Shown here: one piece after another, positions 55,196 to 64,000 of the stretch
Position numbering within the stretch: the first letter of the stretch is position 1
How the letters are laid out: each line of letters begins with the position of its first letter
Source: Erinaceus europaeus
Taxonomy: Eukaryota; Chordata; Mammalia; Eulipotyphla; Erinaceidae
Reading direction: 5' to 3'
Assembly (NCBI RefSeq): GCF_950295315.1
Contig: NC_080164.1
Span: forward strand, 114,028,890-114,092,889
Length of the DNA stretch: 64,000 nucleotides
The notes under the pieces: model-generated
The model's input: only the letters and a program-made list of their open reading frames with translations
Told to the model about the DNA's origin: nothing
Database searches by the model: none
Program-made: the position numbers and the translations under genes

Positions 55196-55665
55196 ATTTA
55201 ATCTTAATAACAACCCCATGTACTTGGTACAAATGGTATTCCGGTTTACATACTTTACAGGTGAGAAAACTGAGTCCTGGGAAACTTAAGGAATTTGTCA
55301 AAGTCATATGGTAGCTAGATGGGAGATTTCAAATTGAAGGTAAGCAGCCTGACTCCAGAATCTGTGTTCTTGATGAGGATATGGAAGGACTAATTCATTC
55401 CTCATATAATTCTTTCCCCAAAAAAGCCCCAGGCTTGGAATCTCAAGGCTGTTCTGCTTCTTTTTGCACAGTCCACTCACCTGCTTTTGGGTTTATTTGC
55501 TTGCTTCCCTGTTCAGGACTGAAGAGTCAATGCAGGAGCATAAAAGTGGTAGAAGGGATGCTTGAGACCCTGTCAGATTAAGAGCTCATTTAGAGTAGCG
55601 GTGAATGAAATCTTAAAGGATAAATTTCTAGTAATTCTGAAGAGGAAACACTATCTAACTTGTGT
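55196..55665. other. Unique sequence
   Basis: No feature is established. 55230-55330 (CTTTACAGGTGAGAAAACTGAG) resembles the core of the ancient MIR SINE. Confidence 0.4.
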
Positions 55666-55757
55666 TTTGGTTACAGGATGAACTGTATCCTTCAAAAATT
55701 CATTTGCTGAAGCTTTAACCTCCAATATGACTGTGTTTATCATAACAAAAACGACAG

Positions 55758-56354
55758 ATGTGCATGGCACAGTGGAGGGGCTCAGTGAAGGTGTGTAAAC
55801 CCATGGCCTCACTTGGCTATGTTTCTGTGAGAGCTGTCCTCACCCCCATTCTCACTCCCAACCCCAGCAGGCCACTGCTCTCTTGTTCCCCCATGTGTCC
55901 ATGCATACTGTTCACTGTGAAGTCACAGAACACTGTGTGTTCTTCCTGTGACATGTCAATATCCCTGTTGCCCCAGGCAGCCTATGAACATCTTGAAAGA
56001 AAGAAAAATTTCTTATTTGTCCTTGATCTAACACAGAATTCTGAACTGGCACAACTGAAGCATTTAATATTGGACACAAGTTATTTAATGAAAAGGAAAT
56101 GTGATCTTGGGCAAATTTCTACTCCAATTACTAGATATTTATTAGCTAGAAAAGATAACAGTCAGCAATTGATGCAGACTATGTCAGCCTTGGCTACAGT
56201 GAGACTTAGTGTGGACAGGACAGATGATGGTGGGGCCTCAGCAAGAACTGTCACTTCACATCATGACCACCAGAAACCTCTTGAGTCTTCAGACACTAAT
56301 CTAGAAAATGAGACAGAGGACCTTGGAGTGTACAAGAGAGTAAAAATGAGATAA
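55758..56354 (+). CDS. Orphan 198-codon ORF, unknown
   Basis: The longest open frame in the window outside the L1 ORF2 copies. It starts MCMAQWRGSVKVCKPM with a weak start context (GACAGATGT). Residues 25-75 are Pro/Ser/Cys-rich, residues 75-130 are helix-like (YEHLERKKNFLFVLDLTQNS), and the C-terminal 50 residues are polar and acidic (SSDTNLENETEDLG), ending VKMR. There is no signal peptide, domain or motif I know. The sequence just upstream (TGAACTGTATCCTTCAAAAA) resembles the edge of an ancient mammalian interspersed repeat. It is probably chance, but long enough to note; splice-site or expression evidence would decide. Confidence 0.18.
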   Translation: MCMAQWRGSVKVCKPMASLGYVSVRAVLTPILTPNPSRPLLSCSPMCPCILFTVKSQNTVCSSCDMSISLLPQAAYEHLERKKNFLFVLDLTQNSELAQLKHLILDTSYLMKRKCDLGQISTPITRYLLARKDNSQQLMQTMSALATVRLSVDRTDDGGASARTVTSHHDHQKPLESSDTNLENETEDLGVYKRVKMR

Positions 56355-56411
56355 GTAAATAAATGAAATGGTGAAGCCTTCATAAGTTGCCTTAATCACA
56401 ACAGGAGCTCA

Positions 56412-56550
56412 CCAGTAATAAGATCCTCAAGAAGCAGTGCAGTGAGGTGTGTGCTGAAGTTGGAAGCATAAGGTCTTGAGTTCAATCCCCAGCATCCCAT
56501 ATGCCAGAGGGATGCTCTGGTTCTCTCTCATAAATAAATTTTTATTAAAA
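56412..56550 (+). repeat. Short SINE-like repeat
   Basis: AGCAGTGCAGTGAGGTGTGTG head, GAGTTCAATCCCCAGCATCCC B-box region, TGCTCTGGTTCTCTCTC and an ATAAATAAA tail. Confidence 0.7.
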
Positions 56551-57138
56551 AGACTTAATATGGGCTGAGCTATTAAATGGAAAATTCATAGCCATATGCT
56601 AATTACTTGAACTTTGTGGTGGAGGGTAGTGAGTCAGATTCTCATTGTTCAGAAATAGATCTTATAATGTATTGAATCTATCACTTTCTCAGAGTGCACT
56701 CCCGTAGTTTGTGAACTTGTGTGAAGCCAGGGCTCCATAAGTTAATAATGGATTGCTGGATGTAGGAACCAGCAGTCAGTGTGGCTGATGGCATTTCTGG
56801 AGAGCGGGGAAGGGCTCCCCCTTAGGGAAATATGAAAACTGCCCTCCCAGTGTCCCAAGTAAAGGCACTGTTGGCTAATACAGAAAGTTGAGGGAGGGAT
56901 TTCTTCTCAGTTCAGACTTACGGTTCTGCTTTATTCTTGAGAATAGACTATTCTGAAGTCTAGATCCTTGCTCGTTTAGGTTGTCTGTTATGGTTGCACA
57001 CCCATTTTACAGAAACTGGCACCAACTTGCTGGTCCTAACAGAGAAGTTACAATAGATTAACAGAGACCTGTCTGCCACCAGGCAGCGTTACAAAACCAT
57101 GCAATTTATGGAAACAATAATAATAATAATGCTTCCAT
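56551..57138. other. Unique sequence
   Basis: No feature is seen except an (ATA)n run at 57115-57130. Confidence 0.5.
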
Positions 57139-57139
57139 T

Positions 57140-57305
57140 TAAAAAGAGTTGGTGGGTAGGGGAGATAACAAAAGGAATTTCATGCCTAAGGCTCTAAGAT
57201 CCCAAATTCAATCCCCAGCACCACCATAAGCCATAGCAGAGAGTGCTCTGGTCTCTTTGTACATCCCTCTCTCTCTCTCTCTCTTTTTTTCTCAAGATAA
57301 AGTAA
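57140..57305 (+). repeat. Short-type SINE with CT tail
   Basis: GGTAGGGGAGATAACA head, CAAATTCAATCCCCAGCACC B-box region, ACCATAAGCCATAGCAGAGA, then (CT)n at 57266-57285. Confidence 0.8.
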
Positions 57306-57454
57306 GGCTGAGATTCAGAATTATAGGTTTCCCTCATGGACCAAAATTCTTTATAGGGTACGGAAGGTAGAAAGCCTGGCTTCTATAATTGCTTCACTGG
57401 ACATGGATGCTGGCAAACTGATCCATACCCCAACTTGTCTCTTTCTTTTTAAAA
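57306..57454 (-). repeat. L1 3' UTR on minus, right part
   Basis: TATAGGGTACGGAAGGTAGA, ACTGGACATGGATGCTGGC and TGATCCATACCCC in plus sense. It is interrupted by the SINE and continues at 57732 (CAGCCTGTTTCTATCTTTCC). Confidence 0.75.
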
Positions 57455-57459
57455 AAATT

Positions 57460-57730
57460 TTTTTTAGAATTCTTATTTATTTACTTATTTATTCCCTTTT
57501 GTTGCCCTGGTTGTTTTATTGTTGTAGTTATTATTGTTGTTATTGATGTCGTTGTTGTAGGATAGGACAGAAAGAAATGGAGAGAGGAGGGGAAAACGGA
57601 GAGGGGGAGAGAAAGATAGACATCTGCAGACACCTGCAGGTGGGGAGCCAGCTGCTCGAACCAAGATCCTTATGCCCGTCCTTGCGCTTTGCGCCACCTG
57701 CACTCAACCTGCTGCACTACCGCCCCCCCC
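57460..57730 (-). repeat. tRNA-derived SINE nested in an L1 tail
   Basis: Tail TTATTTATTTACTTATTTATTC, TGTTGCCCTGGTTG, CATCTGCAGACACCTGCAGG, GCTCGAACCAAGATCC and CTGCACTACCGCCC, followed by a C-run. A 20-bp piece between CTGCAG and CAGGTGGGGA is missing, so it is a slightly deleted copy. Confidence 0.92.
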
Positions 57731-57731
57731 C

Positions 57732-57965
57732 CCCAGCCTGTTTCTATCTTTCCCTAGTGGGGTAGGACTCTGGGATGGTGAGATTCCAGGACACATACTG
57801 CCCATGGAGGTCAGGATGGTGTCATGGCAGTGTCTGCAATTTTGTGGGTGAAAGGCAGTATTATATAAAGAAAATTGTTCAGTAAACACACACTCAAAGG
57901 GAAGAATAGAGCAAATGAAACTAGCGGTTTCCATGTGGGAAGAAGCTAGGAAGTCTTTTAGGTAT
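57732..57965 (-). repeat. L1 3' UTR on minus, left part
   Basis: CTTTCCCTAGTGGGGTAGGAC, GATTCCAGGACACATACTG and, at its end, CATGTGGGAAGAAGCTAGG, which matches 5385-5405 inverted. It is the same element as 57306-57454. Confidence 0.7.
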
Positions 57966-57969
57966 GTTC

Positions 57970-58590
57970 TTTTTTTTTTAATTTTTTATTTAAGAAAGGA
58001 TTAATGAACAAAAACATAAGGTAGGAGGGGTACAACTCCACACAATTCCCACCACCCAATCTCCATAACCCACCCCCTCCCATGATAGCTTTCCCATTCT
58101 CTATCCCTCTGGGAGCATGGACCCAGGGTCATTGTGGGTTGCAGAAGGTAGAAGGTCTGGCTTCTGTAATTGCTTCCCCGCTGAACATGGGCGTTGACTG
58201 GTCGGTCCATACTCCCAGTCTGCCTCTCTCTTTCCCTAGTTAGATGTGTCTCTGGGGAAGCTGAGCTCCAGGACACATTGGTGGGGTCTTCAATCCAGGG
58301 AATGTGGCCCATGACTTAAGTAATTTTTGCCTGAGCCTGATAGCTAACATGTGGGTGGTCTTTAAGCACTGTCTGGGAATAAGGTGTCAGAATTGAGAAT
58401 AGGACTAGAAATCTGAATTAAGGCAGAGCGTAGCTCCCAAATATGAGAAGAATATATAAATACCATTAACTGTTAACCCCATCAATCTGACCTATATAGG
58501 GCCAATGACTATATTTAGCCCAGTACAAGGTCCTAGAGAGGCCTCCAAAGAGGGCTTATGATGATGTTCCTGATGGAAGTTACCAGTGAT
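57970..58590 (-). repeat. L1 type-1 3' end
   Basis: TTTTTTATTTAAGAAAGG tail, GGTACAACTCCACACAATTCC, GGGAGCATGGACCCAGGGTC, TTGCTTCCCCGCTGAACATG, CTGAGCTCCAGGACACATTG. The first 340 bp are very close to 18330-18690 inverted; the rest matches 4890-5350 inverted. The 103-codon minus frame is chance, also open in L1 A. Confidence 0.88.
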
Positions 58591-58866
58591 GGTGAAGAGA
58601 GGTATGGAAATAGATTTTAAATCAAAGGTACCACTGCTGTTGTTTTGTAGCAATTGGCTAAGAGCCCGTGGCTCCCGGAGCAGGGAGAGTGATCACACCA
58701 AGCTCCATCGCCAGGAGCTATGGGGCACAGGCTGCCAGTGCTCATGCCACTCCTCTGTCATTTCAGGTTCTATGTGCCCTTTGGTATGATCTGGTAGGTC
58801 ATATATGGCATCTGGAATGGTCACATGTTTTTTCTCCACATTAATGACAGTTGCTTTTTCATTTCT
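58591..58866. other. Unique or worn L1 3' UTR
   Basis: A GC-richer bit at 58660-58760 (GCCCGTGGCTCCCGGAGCAG) may be the upstream part of the preceding L1 3' UTR. No gene is seen. Confidence 0.35.
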
Positions 58867-59106
58867 TTATTTTTTTAATTTTTTATTAGGGAATTAATGT
58901 TTTACATTTGACAGTAAATACAATAGTTTGTACATGCATAACATTTCCCAGTTTTCCACATAACAATACAACCCCAACTAGGTCCTCTGTCATATTTTTT
59001 GGACCTGTATTCTCCCACCCACCCACCCCAGAGTCTTTTGCTTTGGTACAATAAGCCAATTCTAGTTCAGGTTCTACTTGTGTTTTCTCTATTGATCTTG
59101 TTTTTC

Positions 59107-62100
59107 AATCAACTTCTGCCTGAGAGTGAGATCATCCCATATTCTTCCTTCTGTTACTGACTTATTTCACTTAATATGATTTCTCAAGCTCCATCAAGAT
59201 GAGCTGAAAATGGTGAAATCACCATTTTTAATAGCTGAGTAGTATTCCATTGTGTATATATAACACAACTTGCTCAGCCACTCATCTGTTGTTGGACACC
59301 TGGGTTGCTTCTAGGTTTTGGCTATTACAAATTGTGCTGCCAAGAACATATGTGTACACAGATCTTTTTGGATGGATGTGTTGAGTTCCTTAGGATATAT
59401 CCCCAGGAGAGGGATTACAGGGTCATAGGGTAGGTCCATTTCTAGCCTACTGAGAGTTCTCCAGACTGTTCTCCACAGAGGTTGGACCAATTGACATTCC
59501 CACCAGCAGTGCAGGAGGGTTCCTTTGACCCCACACCCTCTCCAGCATTTGCTGCTGTTACCTTTTCTGATGTATGACATTCTCACAGGAGTGAAGTGGT
59601 ATCTCATTGTTGTCTTTATTTGCATTTCTCTCACAATTAATGACTTGAAGTATTTTTTTCAGGTGTTTCTTGGACTTTGGTATCTCAGGTGAATATTCTG
59701 TCCATATCCTCTCCCCATTTTTGGATGGGGTCATTTGTTTTCTTGTGGTTGATTTTGACAAGCTCTTACATATTTTGGTTATTAAACTTTTGTCTGGTGT
59801 ATGGTATGTAAAGATCTCCCCCCATTCTGTGAGGGGTCTCTTTGTTTGGGTAGAGATTTCTTTTGCTATGTAGAAGCTTTTTAGTTTGATGTAGTCCCAT
59901 AGGTTTATGCTTGCCTTAGTCTTCTTTGTAATTGGATTCCTTTCAATGAAGATGTCTTTAAAACTTATATGGAAAAGAGTTCTGCCAATATTTTCCTCTA
60001 AGTGTCTGATAGATTCTGGTCTAACATTCAAGTCCTTGATCCACTTGGAATTTATTTTTGTGTTTGGTGAAATATAGTGGTTCAGTTTTATTGTTCTGTA
60101 TGTCTCCACCCATTTTTTCCAACACCATTTGTTGAAGAGACTCTGCTTTCCCCATTTAATAGTCTGGGCACCTTTGTCAAAGATTAGATGTCCATAGAAG
60201 TGGGGACTTACTTCCAGGCTCTCAATTCGATTCTACTGGTCAGTGTGTCTGTTCATGTTCCAGTACCAAGCAGTTTTGATGACAATGGGCCTATAATATA
60301 ATTTGAGATTTGGGAGTGTGGTGCCTCCAGTTCTGTTTTTTCTTCTCAAGAATGTTTTGGAAATTCTAGGTCTTTTCTGGTTCCAGATAAACATTTGTAA
60401 CATTTATTCTATTCTCCTAAAAAATGTGATTGGGATCTTGATGGGGATAGCATTAAACTTGTTTATAGCTGTGGGTAGTATATTCATTTTGATGATGTTA
60501 ATTATTCCATCACATGAACATGGAATATTTTTCCACTTCTTTGTGTCTTTTTCAATTTCCTTGAGCAGTGACTCATAATTTCCAGTATAAAAGTCTTTTA
60601 CCTCTTTGGTTATGTTTAGTCCCAGATATTTTATTGGTTTTGTTGCTATAATAAAAGGAATTGATTTCTGGATTTCATCTTCTTCTAACTTAGTGTTTGC
60701 ATAAAGGAATGCCACTGACTTTTGAATGTTAATATTGTAACCTGACAGCTTACTGTATTGCCTGATGATTTCTAAAAGCTTCTTGCTGGATTCCTTAGGT
60801 TTTTCTATGTATAGTATCATGTCATTTGAAAATATGGAAAGTTTGACTTCTTCTCTTCCAATCTGTATCCCTTTAATTCCTTCGTCCTGCCTGATTGCTA
60901 TGGCAAGAACTTCCAACACTATGTTGAGTAGTAATGGTGACAGTGGACCTAAACGCTGGAATAGTACAGATGAGGAGTTGGGGGGGTTCTCCATTTTGTA
61001 GATAGCTAGTAGGCATATTTTAGTTATATTTTTGGAAGACTTTTACAAGTAGAGGTATTAATTCTCCTTTGAAGATTTTGTAGAATTCATTTGTAAAAAC
61101 ATCTAGTCCAGGACTTTTATTCTTGGGAAGGCTTTTGATAACTGTTTCAGTTTCATTAGCTGTGATGGGCCTATTCATATTATCTAGCTCCTCTTTCTTT
61201 AATTTTGGAAGTTCATAGGTATCTAGGAAATTGTACATTTATTCCAGGTTCTCTAGCTTGGAGGCATATATTTTTTCATAGAGCTTCATATGATATGTTG
61301 AATTTCTGTTGTGTCTGTTGTGATATCTCCTCTTCCGTTTACAATCCAATTTATTTGGATCTTTTCCCTTTTTTGTTTTATGAGTCTGGCTAAAGGTTTG
61401 TTGATTTTGCTCAGTCTTTCAAAAAAAATCAACATTTACTTTCATTTATCTTTTGTATGGCTTTCTTATTTTCAATGTTATTCATTTCTGCCCTAACTTT
61501 AGTGATTTCTGTCCTTCTGGTTGCATTAGGGTTCCTTTTTTCTTCTTCTTCTCAGTCTTTAAGATGTGCAATCAATTTGTTTCTTTCTGCTTTTTCTTGT
61601 TTCCTAATATGTGCTTGTACGGCTAAGAAGTTCCCTCTCAATACTACCTTAGCTATGTCCCAAATAATTTATAGCTTGTGTCTTCATTTTCTCTGAGCTC
61701 TCAAAACTTTTTCATTTGTTCCTTTATTTCCTCTTTGAGTCAGTAGTTGCTAAGTAGTGTACTGTTGAGCTTTCACATTTTGGGACTATTACTAATCCTT
61801 TGTTGATTTTTAAGTGTTAGTTTAATTCCACTGTGGTCTGAGAAGATGCTTGGGATGATTTCAATGTTCTTGAATTTGCTGATGCTGTCTTTGTGGCCTA
61901 ACATATCGTCTATCCTTGAGAATGACCCATGTGGATGTGAGTAGAATGTGTATTCCAGTTTCTTGGGGTGAGTGACTCTCAAAATATCCAATAGTTCTAG
62001 TTTATCTATCACCTCATTTAGCTCCCTCATTTCTGTATTGATTTTCTGCCTGAATGATCTGTCAAGTTGAGAGAGTGGGGTGTTGAAGTCCTCTACAATT

Positions 62101-62495
62101 ACTGTGATGCTGTTAATATATTGCTATAGCTCTTTAAGTAGATATTTGATGTATTTAGATGGCTTCTCATTGGGTGTATAGATGTTAATAATTGTTAAGT
62201 ACTCTTGATTGACTGATCCTCTGAGCATTAAGTAATGCCCATCCCTATCTATTTTAATTTTATTTATTTTAAAGTCTATCATGTCAGATATGAGAATTGC
62301 TGTTCCTGCCCATTTTTGTGGGCCATTGGCTTGTATGATAGTTTTCCATCCTTTCACTTTGAGTTTGTGTTTGTCTTATTGAGTTAGGTGGGTTTCCTGC
62401 AGATAGCACATTGTTGTTTTCTGATTCATCTTCCTACTCTGTGCCTTTTAATAGGTGAATTCAGGCCATTGACATCCATTGGTATCAAAGACTGA
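59107..62495 (-). pseudogene. L1 E ORF2, RT core deleted
   Basis: Endonuclease parts: KGWKTIIQANGPQKWAGTAI (62124-62357) and the SDHSGIK block (61773-62030), with the catalytic GDFN region changed near 62080. The RT front reads NKSPGLDVFTNEFYKIF (61020-61238). Then about 175 codons, including the [10 protein letters not shown] and IDAEKAFDKIQ motifs, are gone, replaced by 60951-61033. RT resumes at [16 protein letters not shown], with FSND in place of FADD (about 60820-60832). The C-terminal half, 59311-60109, is well kept, including [20 protein letters not shown]. It ends at about 59107. Confidence 0.92.
60951..61033 (-). repeat. Type-1 L1 3' UTR patch inside L1 E ORF2
   Basis: GGAATAGTACAGATGAGGAG, CCATTTTGTAGATAGCTAGT and AGGCATATTTTAGTTATATT match 41175-41250 of the type-1 L1 end, in the same orientation relative to its element. 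It replaces part of the RT domain. Confidence 0.88.
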
Positions 62496-62568
62496 AGATA
62501 TTTTAATGTCTTTCATGTAGATTTTTAGAGTCTTCTGATAGATGGCATATTTACGGTGGTCTGACTAT

Positions 62569-63514
62569 TTATAGGAGACCTTTCAGAACTTCTTTTAGGG
62601 CAGGCTTGGTGATAGTTGATTCTTTCAACTGTTGCTTGTCTGAAAAGGTTTTGATGCCTCCATCTAGTGTGAATGACAGTCTAGCAGGATATAGTAGTCT
62701 TGATTGAAAGCCTTTCTTGTTGAGCACGCGATAGATATCTTGCAATTTTATTCTGGCCTGTAGTGTTTGTGTGGAGAAGTCTGTTGCTAATCTTACGGGT
62801 TTTCCTCTGTAGGTGACTCTTTGTTTTTTTCTCTTGCAGCTTTCAGGATCCTTTCTTTGTCCTTATTCCTTTCCATTCTATTCTAAAAATTATGTGTCTT
62901 GGTGTTTTTAAGTCTGGGTTAATTCTTTTAGGGACCCTCTGGGCTTCTTGAACCTTTATGTCTTTGATGTTGTCTAGACTAGAGAAGTTCTCTGCTATTA
63001 TGTCCTGAAGAATGCTTTCTTCCCCTCCCTATTTTCTTCCTCTGGTAAGTCAATAATGTGTATGTTATTTCTTTTGAAGTCATCCCATAGGTCTCTGTTA
63101 TTGTCTTCAGTATCTCTTAATCTCTTTCTAAGATCTCTTACTTCTTTTTTAGTTGTCCCTAGCATCTTCAGTCTTGCTAATTCTGTCTTCAACCTCATTT
63201 ATTCTATTCTCTCTCCCCTCTACTGTTTTCTGGAGTTCATCTATTTTGTTACCCTGTTCTGATACAGTTTTTGCTTGTTCAGCTAGTTGCATTCCTTGCT
63301 CAACTATTTCAGCTTTCATCTGTTGAATAACCATGAGATAATTAGTGTTTTCTTCCAGAGTCTCATTTGTTGTTTCTGTATTTCTGATGACAATTCTTTC
63401 AAACTCTTTACTCACTCCTGTGACTATTTACTTAAGTAGTGTTTGGATGTTGACCTCATTATTTTGTGCTTCCACCTTTGGGGGGATTTTAGGTAGACTC
63501 TTCTCCTGGTTCAT
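62569..63514 (-). pseudogene. L1 E ORF1, frameshifted
   Basis: The start ATG at 63514 gives MNQEKSLPKIPPKVEAQNNE. The coiled coil spans 63149-63415 (YLMVIQQMKAEIVEQGMQLA and onward), then KEVRDLRKRLRDTEDNNRDL (62998-63198). The C-terminal domain, with LSFTLDGGIKTF-like and RQQLKESTI-like text near 62600-62690, is in other frames and ends at the TAA at 62569-62571. The span of 946 bp is not a multiple of three, so at least one net frameshift is present. Confidence 0.88.
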
Positions 63515-63519
63515 TTCTC

Positions 63520-64000
63520 CAATACTTGTTCTTGTCGGGTTAAGCATTTTATAAAGTATGTTATAAGGTCCCTCTCTCAGTACTTTTCAAATTCCTGATC
63601 ACTCTTGCCTGGATTGACTTGTGTCTAAGTAAGGTACTTAAAGGGTTCACATTTGTGGAAATTGACAGTTGTTTCAATATTCTTTTAATCCCTGCATTGG
63701 AGCACAGTGGCTTTTAAAGCCTCTTTTGTTCTTTTTCTTCCCTGTAGGTTATGGGAGCCTGAGGGCTTTTAAACTATAAGTAGGCTTCTTAGCTTAATCC
63801 CTCACTCCTGACCAAGAGATAAAGCAAGGTGGGGGAGAGATAATGCAGTAGCAATGCAAAGAGACTCTCACACCCCATGAATCCTAAGCTGCAGGCTAAA
63901 TTCAGCTTTTCTGCCAAGACAGCAGCACTGCTGGGCCCTGTGAGTTTCTAAACAAGTCCTGTTTATAGTCTACAGTTTCAGAGGCAACTATTCCCTATGT
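63520..64000 (-). promoter_or_regulatory. L1 E 5' UTR, incomplete
   Basis: It contains CCTGCATTGGAGCACAGTGG, TTTTTCTTCCCTGTAGG, CCTCACTCCTGACCAAGAGA and GGGCCCTGTGAGTTTCTAAA, colinear with 36580-36960 of copy C and 49290-49620 of copy D in inverse sense. It continues past the window. Confidence 0.85.

Larger units (their letters stand above)
58868..64000 (-). mobile_element. L1 copy E: long, leaves the window
   Basis: A minus-strand L1 from the type-2 3' end (TTTATTAGGGAATTAATGTT in plus sense) through ORF2 and ORF1 to at least 0.48 kb of the 5' UTR. It includes the CTCCCCCACC and CCCTGTGAGTTTCTAAACA blocks shared with C and D, and the 5' end and TSD lie beyond 64000. ORF2 carries a deletion of about 0.5 kb filled by an 83-bp foreign patch. 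All open frames are broken. Confidence 0.94.

Overview
The window reads as nuclear DNA of a placental mammal, almost certainly a hedgehog (Erinaceidae). It is AT-rich, has no operons or long cellular ORFs, and is packed with one tRNA-derived SINE family (A-box/B-box head, CT-rich body, AATAAATA tail) and one set of L1 subfamilies that I associate with Erinaceus from memory; that species call is recall, not something computed here. I find no complete protein-coding cellular gene. Three short stretches look like possible exons or an orphan ORF (8647-8753, 52657-52755 on minus, 55758-56354) and are given low confidence.

Layout: 1-11 kb is mostly unique sequence with scattered SINEs and old L1 3' ends. 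11.4-18.7 kb is a nearly complete but dead L1 (copy A), inserted with a perfect 12-bp target-site duplication (TSD) into an older minus-strand L1 tail. 18.7-23 kb is SINEs, L1 tails and unique DNA. 23.07-25.47 kb is a compact, non-autonomous LTR retroelement on the minus strand, with two 377-bp LTRs, a 6-bp TSD, a Lys-type primer-binding site and a polypurine tract, but no gag, pro, pol or env that I can see. 25.5-30.8 kb holds SINEs, an old minus L1 and unique DNA. 30.86-34.16 kb is a 5'-truncated L1 (copy B) that was itself hit by a 1.48-kb polyadenylated retrocopy. That retrocopy belongs to the same LTR family, carries L1-style 15-bp TSDs, and begins with about 110 bp of GC-rich, coding-looking foreign sequence. 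36.15-40.48 kb is L1 copy C, with a SINE at the junction of a large internal deletion. 40.5-48.7 kb is L1 tails, SINEs and the largest unique block (45.65-48.1 kb). 48.74-51.92 kb is L1 copy D, with a large internal deletion and an inverted duplication. 52-58.8 kb is unique DNA, an inverted old L1, a SINE/L1-tail chimera and several L1 tails. 58.87 kb to the right edge is L1 copy E on the minus strand, running out of the window in its 5' UTR.

The elements relate through L1: its machinery explains the TSDs and poly(A) tails of the SINEs, of the LTR-family retrocopy and of the chimeras. All copies visible here are broken. The reverse-transcriptase FADD box reads FAED, FEDD, FTDG and FSND in copies A, C, D and E, and B begins after it. 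The least ordinary items are the LTR-family pair (one integrated, one retroposed by L1), the retrocopy's foreign 5' segment, and several small patches that look templated from elsewhere, including a 50-bp segment at 10263-10312 that also occurs at 7902-7952.
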